Part shown: piece by piece, positions 16,431 to 24,085 of the stretch | Position numbering within the stretch: position 1 is the first letter of the stretch | Layout of the letters: each line of letters starts with the position of its first letter | Source of the DNA: PFJX01 sp964393825 | GTDB lineage: Bacteria; Pseudomonadota; Gammaproteobacteria; Burkholderiales; Thiobacillaceae | Assembly (NCBI GenBank): GCA_964393825.1 | Contig: CAYMUY010000008.1 | Span: 1-64,000 of the forward strand | Reading direction: 5' to 3' | Length of the DNA stretch: 64,000 bases | Notes under the pieces: model-generated | Databases searched by the model: none | What the model was told of the DNA's origin: nothing | What the model saw: only the letters and a program-made list of their open reading frames with translations | Position numbers and translations under genes: made by a program

Positions 16431-18538
16431 GGCAGCCGCTCCCACAGCGTCACCTCCGACAAGGTGTGCTGGAACTTGCGCCGGGTCTCGCGGATGACGA
16501 AGGGCACCTCGATGGGGCCTTGCACCAGCCTGAATCGGGGCGCGAGATGGGCTTTCAGGCCATCCAGAGTGGTGACGTTCTCGCCATCCTGCTTGTAGCC
16601 GCCGATCCATTCCTCCCGCGGGGTGTGCTCGGCCAGCCAGGTATAGGGCGAGGCGATCAGCAACAGACCGCCGGGGTTCAGGCGTTCATGCACCGTGTCG
16701 AGGAACTTCGCCGGGCTGTAGAGACGGTCGATCAGGTTGGCGGCGAGGATCAGGTCGTAGCCGCTGAAACGCGGTTTCAGGTTGCAGGCGTCGCCCTGGA
16801 AGAAGCTCACCCGCTCGCGCGCCGCATCGAGGCCGAGATCGGCCAGGCGCCGCTCGCGCCAGGAAACCAGTTCGCCCTCCTCCGCCAGGGTGTAGCGCAA
16901 TACGCCGCGTTCGGCCAGTTCGACGCCGAGGCCGATGAAGCGGGCGGAGAAGTCGATGCCTTCGACGGCGTCGAAGACCCGCGCCAATTCGAAGCTGGCC
17001 CGTCCCGCCGCGCAACCGAGGTCGAGGGCGCGGCGTTTCGGCCGCTGGCCCATGGCCGCGATCGCCAGTTCGGCCAGGGCCCGGGAGAAATTGGGCACGT
17101 CGAAGTAGGTGTCGCCGTAATGAAATTCGGCGTATTCGGACAGCAGCTTGTCGGTCTCGTAATGCGATGCGGCGGGCGCCGGCGGCGGGTCGCCGACCAC
17201 ATAGCGAAAGCCCGCGTGCTGGAAGAAATGGCGGCGGAAGGCATAACGCGCGGACAGCCGCGCCTCGTTGCCGCAGGCGATCCAGGAGCCGCCCTTGATC
17301 AGGTTGTGGCGCCCATCGAAGGTGGGCGTGGTGAAGTCGTCATAGAGCGGGTGCACCCTGAACCCCTCGAAGGGGTAGATCGGCGTCTCGGTCCATTGCC
17401 AGACATTGCCCGTCACGTCGAACAGGGGACCGTGCGCGAACCGGTCGACCGGGCAGGGTGAAGCGCCGTGGTCGAGATGCAGGTTGGCGTGGGCCGGCGC
17501 TGCCTCGGGCACTTCCCCGACTGCCGTGAACGCCGCCAGGCGGTGCCACTCGTCCTCGCTGGGCAGGCGCACCTTGAGACCGTCGCGCGCCGCCTTCCAG
17601 TTGCAGAAGGCCTTGGCCTCGTGGCAGTTGACCTCGACCGGCCAGTTCCAGGGCATGGCCACTTCCTCCAGCATCAGGCGCAGGCGCCAGCCGGCGTCAT
17701 CGGGACGCCAGAATGTGGGATGACGGGCCTGCGTGAAATGACGCCAGGCCAGGCCCTCCTCGGTCCAGCAGGCATCGTCGCCATAGCCGCCGGCCTCGAC
17801 GAATTCGAGGAACTCGCCATTGCTGGTGAGGTAGCGCGCGGCCTGGAATGCCGGAAGATCGGCCTCATGCCGGCCGTACTCGTTGTCCCAGCCGTAGTAG
17901 CCGTCGTCACGCGCCTTGCCGAGACGGACTTCCGCCGCCGGCACCGCCACCAGCGCGTTGGCGGGCGCCGGTCCATGCTCGCGCCAGGGCGCCCAGGCCG
18001 GGTGCGGCCGGACATGTTCGAGGGCGTGCTGGCGGATCAGCACCGACGAGGTTTCCAAGTGGATGCGTTCGTGTTCGATCCCCATCAGGATCGGCCACCA
18101 GGGGTGATCCCAGTCGATGGGCAGCGTCAACGGCAGGCTGGCGATGAGGCTGTCCACCGCCGCGCGCACCCGCTGGCGATAGGCGCGGACCTCGGCCACC
18201 GCCGGCCAGTCGTAATGGCTGTCCCCCAGATCGTCCCAACTCATTTCATCGACGCCGATGGCGAACATCGACTCGAAGCGCGGCTCGATCCGCTCGCTCA
18301 ACAGGCCGGCCAGGACCAGCTTGTTGACGAAAAACGTGGCGGTGTGGCCGAGATAGAAAATCAGCGGATGCCGCAGCGGGATCGGCTTGCAGAAATAGGC
18401 CGCATCATCGGCCAGCGTCTCGAACAAGGACTCGTAACGGTCGAAGGTGGCGTGGAAGTAGGCGCGTAACTGCTGACGCTTGTCTTCGGCATGACCATCG
18501 ACCAGATGGGGGGTTCTCGGGAAGCGCGGGCGGGACAT
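16427..18538 (-). CDS. ovoA: 5-histidylcysteine sulfoxide synthase / mercaptohistidine methyltransferase OvoA (703 aa)
   Basis: Non-heme iron sulfoxide synthase that joins cysteine to the imidazole of histidine with O2, fused to a SAM methyltransferase that later N-methylates the thiol-histidine to ovothiol A. Domains: DinB-like helical bundle with the HX3HXE iron motif HERIHLE (residues 156-162); formylglycine-enzyme-like (FGE-sulfatase) domain, with KVRLPSEDEWHRLA, GNVWQWTE and KGGSWIACGNEARLSARYAF; and a C-terminal methyltransferase with RALDLGCAAGRASFELA and NPGGLLLIASPYTW. The full three-domain length separates it from EgtB, which lacks the methyltransferase. I chose ATG at 18538; a TTG six codons upstream is possible. 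It is divergent from the cyclase at 18664 and co-transcribed with ovoB. Confidence 0.93.
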   Translation of the reverse strand: MSRPRFPRTPHLVDGHAEDKRQQLRAYFHATFDRYESLFETLADDAAYFCKPIPLRHPLIFYLGHTATFFVNKLVLAGLLSERIEPRFESMFAIGVDEMSWDDLGDSHYDWPAVAEVRAYRQRVRAAVDSLIASLPLTLPIDWDHPWWPILMGIEHERIHLETSSVLIRQHALEHVRPHPAWAPWREHGPAPANALVAVPAAEVRLGKARDDGYYGWDNEYGRHEADLPAFQAARYLTSNGEFLEFVEAGGYGDDACWTEEGLAWRHFTQARHPTFWRPDDAGWRLRLMLEEVAMPWNWPVEVNCHEAKAFCNWKAARDGLKVRLPSEDEWHRLAAFTAVGEVPEAAPAHANLHLDHGASPCPVDRFAHGPLFDVTGNVWQWTETPIYPFEGFRVHPLYDDFTTPTFDGRHNLIKGGSWIACGNEARLSARYAFRRHFFQHAGFRYVVGDPPPAPAASHYETDKLLSEYAEFHYGDTYFDVPNFSRALAELAIAAMGQRPKRRALDLGCAAGRASFELARVFDAVEGIDFSARFIGLGVELAERGVLRYTLAEEGELVSWRERRLADLGLDAARERVSFFQGDACNLKPRFSGYDLILAANLIDRLYSPAKFLDTVHERLNPGGLLLIASPYTWLAEHTPREEWIGGYKQDGENVTTLDGLKAHLAPRFRLVQGPIEVPFVIRETRRKFQHTLSEVTLWERLP

Positions 18539-18663
18539 GGGCGGACCACAACTCAATGGTGAAGGCGGTCATGCTAGTCCGATCTCGCCAAGGCTTGCCA
18601 GATGTCAATGACCGGCTCAGGCCCGACGCGCGACCATTGGCCGCCGTATTACACTCCCCGTAC

Positions 18664-19848
18664 ATGGTTATCCCCACCCGCTTCCTTCTCGGTTCTCCAC
18701 TCAGGCTCGGCATCGCCATCGCGCTATTCGTGCTGCTTGATCTGAGTGTGCTGGTGATCAATTTGTGGATTGCCAACCAGGTTTCGCGCGATGCCGTGGC
18801 GATCAACCTTGCCGGTCGCCAGCGCATGCTGTCGCAGCAGATCACCAAATCCTTGCTGCTGGTCAACCAGGCACCGGACGAAGCCTCCAGACAACTCGCG
18901 CGCGAGGAATTGGCCGATGCCTACGAGCTGTTCGCCACCACCTTGCGCGCATTCGACCAGGGCGGCGTCACCCGGGGAGGCGATGGCACGCTGGTGCAAC
19001 TGCGCCGCGTCGAGCCCGATGCGGGGCGCGGGCCGCTCGACACGGCGCTGCAGAGGGTGGCGCCGCTGGCGCAGCGGCTCGAACCCCTGCTGCGGTCGCC
19101 GTCGACCTCCGCCGATCATTTTCGCTGGGCAATGGACTACATGATCATGCACAACCGCGACATCCTCGCCCGCATGAATGACCTCACCTTCGTGCTGGAG
19201 CAGCATTCCATCAGCCGCATTCGCGAACTCCGCCTGATCCAGACCGGCGCCTTCGCGCTCGCGTTGATCAACTTTCTGGTCATCGTGCTCGGACTGGTGA
19301 AGCAATATCACCTCGTGCGGCAGGACCGCCGCCGCTGGCGCGAGATTGCCCAGCGCGATGCGCTCACCGGCCTGTTCAACCGCAATGCCCTGCGCGAGGT
19401 CCTGGATCACTTGCTGGAGGTCGCTGAGCGCAAGGAGGACACGTTCTCCCTGTTGCTGCTCGACCTGGACAATTTCAAGCCGATCAACGACCGTTTCGGC
19501 CATGCCGCCGGTGATGAACTGCTGAAAAGACTGGCGGCCATCTTGCAAACCCTGGCGCGGGATAGCGACACGGTGACGCGACTTGGCGGTGACGAATTCG
19601 CGCTGGTCTGCCCGCACCTGAACGGCGAGGATCAGATCCGGCATTTCTGCGAACGCATCGTGCTCGGCATCAACGGTCTGGAATGCATGAACGATGACAA
19701 CTGCGAGGTCCATGCCAGCATCGGCGTGGCGATCTACCCCCGGCACGGTTCCAATACCGATGAACTCCTGGCGGCCGCCGATCGCGCCATGTACGAAAGC
19801 AAACGCGCCGGCGGCAGTCGCTGGAGCATGGCGCAGTTGAACCGCTGA
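18664..19848 (+). CDS. Membrane diguanylate cyclase with PilJ-type sensor (394 aa)
   Basis: Cyclic-di-GMP synthase anchored in the inner membrane. There is a transmembrane helix at about residues 10-32 and a periplasmic PilJ/NarX-like N-terminal domain with the characteristic NLAGRQRMLSQQITKSLLLV helix. A second helix lies near 195-218, followed by a GGDEF domain (about 230-390). The active-site loop RLGGDEF is near residue 308, with an RDSD I-site five residues before it, so it is probably active and product-inhibited. I chose ATG at 18664 because it directly precedes the first membrane helix; the longer reading frame from 18556 overlaps the ovoA promoter side. Divergent from ovoA. Confidence 0.88.
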   Translation: MVIPTRFLLGSPLRLGIAIALFVLLDLSVLVINLWIANQVSRDAVAINLAGRQRMLSQQITKSLLLVNQAPDEASRQLAREELADAYELFATTLRAFDQGGVTRGGDGTLVQLRRVEPDAGRGPLDTALQRVAPLAQRLEPLLRSPSTSADHFRWAMDYMIMHNRDILARMNDLTFVLEQHSISRIRELRLIQTGAFALALINFLVIVLGLVKQYHLVRQDRRRWREIAQRDALTGLFNRNALREVLDHLLEVAERKEDTFSLLLLDLDNFKPINDRFGHAAGDELLKRLAAILQTLARDSDTVTRLGGDEFALVCPHLNGEDQIRHFCERIVLGINGLECMNDDNCEVHASIGVAIYPRHGSNTDELLAAADRAMYESKRAGGSRWSMAQLNR

Positions 19849-19920
19849 TTTCCCCTTCAGCCGACGTTGCCTGGCTAGTTTTGGGATAATCCCCGGCCCT
19901 GGTTAACTCATCCCCCGTCA

Positions 19921-22900
19921 GTGACCCTCAAGCTCCCGCTCCCCGGCCAACGCCTCAAACTCCGCCGCCCCACCGGTTCCGCCGACAGCCTGGTCCTCGC
20001 CGGCCTCGCGACAAGCCAGCGCCTGCTGCTGCTGACCCAGACCGCGCAGGAAGCGACCCGACTGGTCGAGGAGATCGCCTGGTTCGCCCCGGACCTCGGC
20101 GTCAGCCTGTTGCCGGACTGGGAAACCCTGCCCTACGACCCGCTGTCGCCGCATCCCGATCTGGTGTCCGAACGGCTGTCCGCGCTCTGGCTGGCCTCCT
20201 CGGCCAAGGTCGACGTACTGGTGACGCCGGCGGCCACGGCGATGCAGCGGCTCTGCCCGCCCGGCTATCTCAACGCCCATGCCTTCCTGCTCAAGGAGCG
20301 CGACAGGCTGCAGGCCGACAAGCTGCGCAGCCGCCTGACCGAAGCCGGCTACAGCGCGGTGCAGCAGGTGCTCTCGCCGGGTGAGTTCGCGGTGCGTGGC
20401 GGCATCATCGACCTGTTCCCGATGGGTACGACCCTGCCCTATCGCATCGACCTGTTCGACGACGAGATCGAGAGCATCCGCACCTTCGACCCGGATACCC
20501 AGCGCACCCTCTACAAGGTGGCGGACATCCACCTGCTGCCGGCCCGCGAGGTGCCGCTGGACGAAGCCGGCGTCACCCGCTTCCGGCAGAATTTCCGCGA
20601 ACGCTTCGAGGGTGACCCTTCGAAGAGCCAGCTCTACAAGGACGTTTCCAACAAGCTGGCCCCCGGCGGCATCGAGTACTACCTGCCGCTGTTCTTCGAC
20701 GATACCGCCACCCTGTTCGACTACCTGGCCGACGACACTGCCCTGGTGCTGCACGGCGACATCGAGGAGGCGGTGGAGGGCTTCTGGCGCGATACCCAGA
20801 ACCGTCACCGCCTGATGCAGGGCGACAAGCACCGGCCGCTGCTGCCGCCGGAGTCGCTGTTCCTGCCGCCGGACCGGTTCTTCGCGGCGCTGAAACCGTA
20901 TGCGCGGATCGACCTGCATGCCACCCCGGATGCCGACGCGCCGCAGGTCGCTACGGACTACGCGCCCGCCCCCGCCGTGGAAGTTGAGCGCAAGGCCGAC
21001 AACCCCTATTACCGCCTGCAAGCCCATCTCGACGCATTCCCGGGTGCCACGCTGCTGGTCGCGGAAAGCCTGGGCCGGCGCGAGACGCTGGCGAACGCGC
21101 TGGCGGAATACGGCTTGAAGCCGGCATTGAGCGAGGGCTGGCCCGGCGCGCCCCTTGCCGCTCGCCACTTGCAGCTCACCACCGGCCCGCTGGCCACCGG
21201 CTTTATCGACCGCCACGGCCAGCTCACCGTCCTCACCGAAACCGAGCTGTACGCGCGCAGCCCGGTCACCCGCCGCGCCCGCGAAGGCAAGCGCGCCAGC
21301 AGCGCCGAGGGGCTACTGAAAGACCTGTCCGAACTCAAGATCGGCGACCCGGTGGTGCATGCCCAGCATGGCATCGGCCGCTATCTCGGTCTCACCGGCA
21401 TGGACATGGGCGATGGCGCCGAGGAATTCCTGACCCTGGAATTCGCCGGTGGCGACAAGCTCTACGTGCCGGTGCCGCACCTGCACCTGATCTCGCGCTA
21501 TCTCGGCGGCGACCCGGACACCGCGCCGCTGCACCGGCTCGGCAGCGGCCAGTGGGAGAAGGCGAAGCGGCGGGCGATGGAGAAGGCGCGCGACACGGCG
21601 GCGGAACTGCTCAACATCTATGCCCAGCGCGCCGCCCGCAAGGGCCACGCCTTCACTGCCAGCGACCACGATCTCGATGCCTTCGCGGAAGGCTTCGGCT
21701 TCGAGGAAACGCCGGACCAGCTCGCCGCCATCGAGGCGGTGGTCGGCGACATGACCTCGGGCCGGCCGATGGATCGGCTGGTCTGCGGCGATGTCGGCTT
21801 CGGCAAGACCGAAGTGGCGCTGCGCGCGGCCTATGTGGCGGTCTCCGGCGGCAAGCAGGTGGCGGTGCTGTGTCCCACCACGCTGCTCGCGGAACAGCAT
21901 TTCCAGACTTTCTCCGACCGCTTTTCCGACACCCCGGTGCGCATCGCCGAGCTGTCGCGGTTTCGTTCGACCAAGGAAGTCGCCGCCGCGCAGGCCGGCC
22001 TCAAGGCCGGCGCCATCGACATCGTCATCGGCACCCACAAGCTGTTGCAGAAGGACATGGTGTTCAAGAACCTGGGGCTGACCATCATCGACGAGGAACA
22101 CCGCTTCGGCGTGCGGCAGAAGGAGCGGATGAAGGAGTTGCGCGCCGAGGTGGACGTGCTCACCCTCACCGCCACCCCCATCCCGCGCACGCTGGCGATG
22201 TCGCTCGAAGGCATCCGGGATTTCTCGGTGATCGCCACCGCGCCGCAGAAGCGCCTGGCGATCAAGACCTTCGTGCAGCCGATCAGCGATGGCCTCATTC
22301 GCGAGGCGGCCCTGCGCGAACTGAAGCGCGGCGGCCAGATCTTCTTCCTGCACAACGAGGTGGACACCATCCAGACCATGCGCGAGAAGCTGGTCAAGCT
22401 GCTGCCGGAAGCGCGCATCGAGATCGCCCACGGCCAGATGCCGGAGCGGGAACTGGAGCATGTGATGCGCGACTTCACCCACCAGCGCTTCAACCTGCTG
22501 CTGTGCACCACCATCATCGAAACCGGCATCGACGTGCCCACCGCCAACACCATCATCATGAACCGCGCCGACAAGTTCGGCCTGGCGCAGTTGCACCAGT
22601 TGCGTGGCCGCGTCGGCCGCTCGCATCACCAGGCCTATGCCTATCTGCTCACCCCGCCGGACGGCGTGAAAGTCACCCCCGCCGCCGCCAAGCGGCTGGA
22701 TGCCATCCAGAGCATGGAAGACCTCGGCTCCGGCTTCTACCTGGCCATGCACGACCTGGAGATCCGCGGCGCCGGCGAGGTGCTGGGCGAATCCCAGAGC
22801 GGCGAGATGCAGGAGGTCGGTTTCAATCTTTTCAACGACATGCTGGCGAGTGCTGTGAAATCGCTCAAGGAAGGCCGCGAGCCGGACATGGACGCGCCAT

Positions 22901-23337
22901 TGAAAGCCACCGCCGAAATCAACCTGCACTTGCCGGCCCTGCTGCCGGAAGACTATTGCGGCGACATCCACGAGCGACTGGTGCTGTACAAGCGCCTCGC
23001 CAACTGCGAAACCCTGGCGGAACTGGACGGCCTCAAGGAGGAATTGATCGATCGCTTCGGCCTCCTGCCCGAGCCCGCCGAAGCCCTCCTGGCGGTGCAC
23101 CGCCTGCGCCTGGAAACCCGCCCCTTCGGCATCGCCCGCATGAGCGTGAGCTCGGAAGGTGCCAGCATCCAGTTCGAGCCGAATCCGCCGATCGACCCGC
23201 TGAAGCTGATCAAGCTGATCCAGACCAAACGCGAATACAAGCTTGCCGGCCAGGACAAGCTGAGGATTGATAAAGACTGCCCCAGCCTGGCCAGGCGGCT
23301 GGAACTGATCCGGGGGTTCCTGCGGGAAGTCGCGTAG
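19921..23337 (+). CDS. mfd: Transcription-repair coupling factor Mfd (1138 aa)
   Basis: ATP-dependent translocase that pushes stalled RNA polymerase off damaged DNA and recruits UvrA. The UvrB-like N-terminal module contains LPDWETLPYDPLSPHPDL and VRGGIIDLFPMG. The RNA-polymerase-interacting CarD-like domain lies around residues 470-570 (DPVVHAQHGIGRYLGL). The superfamily-2 helicase core has Walker A GDVGFGKTEVALRA (about 623-636), IIDEEHRFGV (about 722) and a C-terminal TRCF domain beginning near residue 1000. Full length for the family. It starts at GTG 19921 with little ribosome-binding sequence upstream, which is usual for a low-abundance protein. It stands alone between a cyclase gene and a long regulatory spacer. 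Confidence 0.98.
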   Translation: MTLKLPLPGQRLKLRRPTGSADSLVLAGLATSQRLLLLTQTAQEATRLVEEIAWFAPDLGVSLLPDWETLPYDPLSPHPDLVSERLSALWLASSAKVDVLVTPAATAMQRLCPPGYLNAHAFLLKERDRLQADKLRSRLTEAGYSAVQQVLSPGEFAVRGGIIDLFPMGTTLPYRIDLFDDEIESIRTFDPDTQRTLYKVADIHLLPAREVPLDEAGVTRFRQNFRERFEGDPSKSQLYKDVSNKLAPGGIEYYLPLFFDDTATLFDYLADDTALVLHGDIEEAVEGFWRDTQNRHRLMQGDKHRPLLPPESLFLPPDRFFAALKPYARIDLHATPDADAPQVATDYAPAPAVEVERKADNPYYRLQAHLDAFPGATLLVAESLGRRETLANALAEYGLKPALSEGWPGAPLAARHLQLTTGPLATGFIDRHGQLTVLTETELYARSPVTRRAREGKRASSAEGLLKDLSELKIGDPVVHAQHGIGRYLGLTGMDMGDGAEEFLTLEFAGGDKLYVPVPHLHLISRYLGGDPDTAPLHRLGSGQWEKAKRRAMEKARDTAAELLNIYAQRAARKGHAFTASDHDLDAFAEGFGFEETPDQLAAIEAVVGDMTSGRPMDRLVCGDVGFGKTEVALRAAYVAVSGGKQVAVLCPTTLLAEQHFQTFSDRFSDTPVRIAELSRFRSTKEVAAAQAGLKAGAIDIVIGTHKLLQKDMVFKNLGLTIIDEEHRFGVRQKERMKELRAEVDVLTLTATPIPRTLAMSLEGIRDFSVIATAPQKRLAIKTFVQPISDGLIREAALRELKRGGQIFFLHNEVDTIQTMREKLVKLLPEARIEIAHGQMPERELEHVMRDFTHQRFNLLLCTTIIETGIDVPTANTIIMNRADKFGLAQLHQLRGRVGRSHHQAYAYLLTPPDGVKVTPAAAKRLDAIQSMEDLGSGFYLAMHDLEIRGAGEVLGESQSGEMQEVGFNLFNDMLASAVKSLKEGREPDMDAPLKATAEINLHLPALLPEDYCGDIHERLVLYKRLANCETLAELDGLKEELIDRFGLLPEPAEALLAVHRLRLETRPFGIARMSVSSEGASIQFEPNPPIDPLKLIKLIQTKREYKLAGQDKLRIDKDCPSLARRLELIRGFLREVA

Positions 23338-23431
23338 TGGGCTCCCCCTTTTTCCAAGAGAGGGTCTTGACCACTCATTGCTGAGCGGCTGCATTCCCTC
23401 ACTGCCGATAACTTCTACTTATAACCACATA

Positions 23432-23446
23432 AACAACACCGTTGTT
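23432..23446. promoter_or_regulatory. Inverted repeat, possible operator
   Basis: AACAAC (23432-23437) and GTTGTT (23441-23446) face each other across ACC in an AT-rich stretch between mfd and the gene at 23557. A TTGTTA overlapping it and TAAGGT 17 nt later (about 23465-23470) could be a weak sigma-70 promoter. Purely sequence-based. Confidence 0.35.
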
Positions 23447-23479
23447 ATTACCTGAGTGTTTTGCTAAGGTATCTCCCAC

Positions 23480-23511
23480 GAAGCGCCGGCATGTCCGCGG
23501 TGCTTCTTTTT
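23480..23511 (+). terminator. Rho-independent terminator between mfd and the 23557 gene
   Basis: GAAGCGCCG (23480-23488) pairs with CGGTGCTTC (23498-23506), allowing one G-T wobble, across a 9-base loop and is followed by TTTTT (23507-23511). It lies 143 nt past the mfd stop and 46 nt before the next start codon. It either ends mfd transcripts or acts as a leader attenuator for the downstream gene. Confidence 0.7.
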
Positions 23512-23522
23512 GGCAAATGTAT

Positions 23523-23538
23523 ATAAGCGTTTGCTTAT
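23523..23538 (+). promoter_or_regulatory. Leader palindrome just upstream of the 23557 gene
   Basis: ATAAGC-GTTT-GCTTAT forms a perfect 6-bp inverted repeat whose right arm ends only a few bases before the AAGGAG ribosome binding site. It could be an operator or a translation-affecting hairpin. TTGGCA at 23510-23515 may be the -35 of a promoter overlapping it. Confidence 0.35.
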
Positions 23539-23556
23539 TTTCCAAGGAGATCGAAC

Positions 23557-24009
23557 ATGGCACTGATCAATGGCTTCAACAGCGACGGCGTGGTCACCAT
23601 CAACCGCGTCATCCTCAAACCCGAATTCAGCACCGACGATCTGGAAATGCGCGTTGCCGAATTGTGCGAGAACGTCAAGACCTACCATTCCGACACCGGC
23701 TTTGTCGGCGGTTTCGTGGCGATGAATTCCGGCCAGGTTTCCAACGAAGGCTCGACTATCGGCCAGGCAGTGGACGACCCGCTCAAGGGCAAGGAAGCGC
23801 TGATCGTGACCTTCTGGCAGTCGTTCGCGGAACACGAGCAGTCGCATCGTTCCGAGACCTTCCAGCCGCTGTTCGCCAAGGTGCTGGAACTGTGCGAGAA
23901 CGGCAACGAGGAGATCGCCTACAACATGCTTTGGTCGGGCAAGGCCTACAACGAGGAAGAGGCTCGCGAGGCCCGCGCCGCCAAGGAGCGGTATCTGAAA
24001 GCGGCGTAA
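23557..24009 (+). CDS. Uncharacterised soluble protein (150 aa), possibly ferredoxin-like alpha+beta barrel
   Basis: Not confidently recognised. It is a compact acidic protein without signal peptide or membrane helix. Two beta-rich segments (GVVTINRVILKP and EALIVTFWQSFAEHEQSH) each precede a helix, a pattern like the dimeric alpha+beta barrel of antibiotic-biosynthesis-monooxygenase-type proteins. The C-terminal 25 residues form a charged helix (NEEEAREARAAKERYLKAA). The ribosome binding site is strong (AAGGAG, 8 nt before ATG 23557) and the leader holds a terminator-like hairpin and two palindromes. This suggests a highly expressed and regulated single gene. Function is unknown. Confidence 0.75.
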   Translation: MALINGFNSDGVVTINRVILKPEFSTDDLEMRVAELCENVKTYHSDTGFVGGFVAMNSGQVSNEGSTIGQAVDDPLKGKEALIVTFWQSFAEHEQSHRSETFQPLFAKVLELCENGNEEIAYNMLWSGKAYNEEEAREARAAKERYLKAA

Positions 24010-24028
24010 GTCGCGGACGTTGTGCCCC

Positions 24029-24062
24029 GGGGCTTGCCAGCCCCCTCCCCGCTGGCAGCCCC
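24029..24062. terminator. Hairpin between convergent genes at 24009 and 24086
   Basis: GGGGCTTGCCAGC (24029-24041) pairs with GCTGGCAGCCCC (24051-24062) with one bulged base across a C-rich loop. It lies between the stop codons of two convergent genes and could terminate both. No T-run. Confidence 0.55.
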
Positions 24063-24085
24063 AGCCTGCCTCGCCAGCCCGCTCC

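Noticed and set aside
21313..23394. 693-codon minus-strand frame opposite mfd
   Set aside because: Shadow of mfd, whose helicase motifs are intact.
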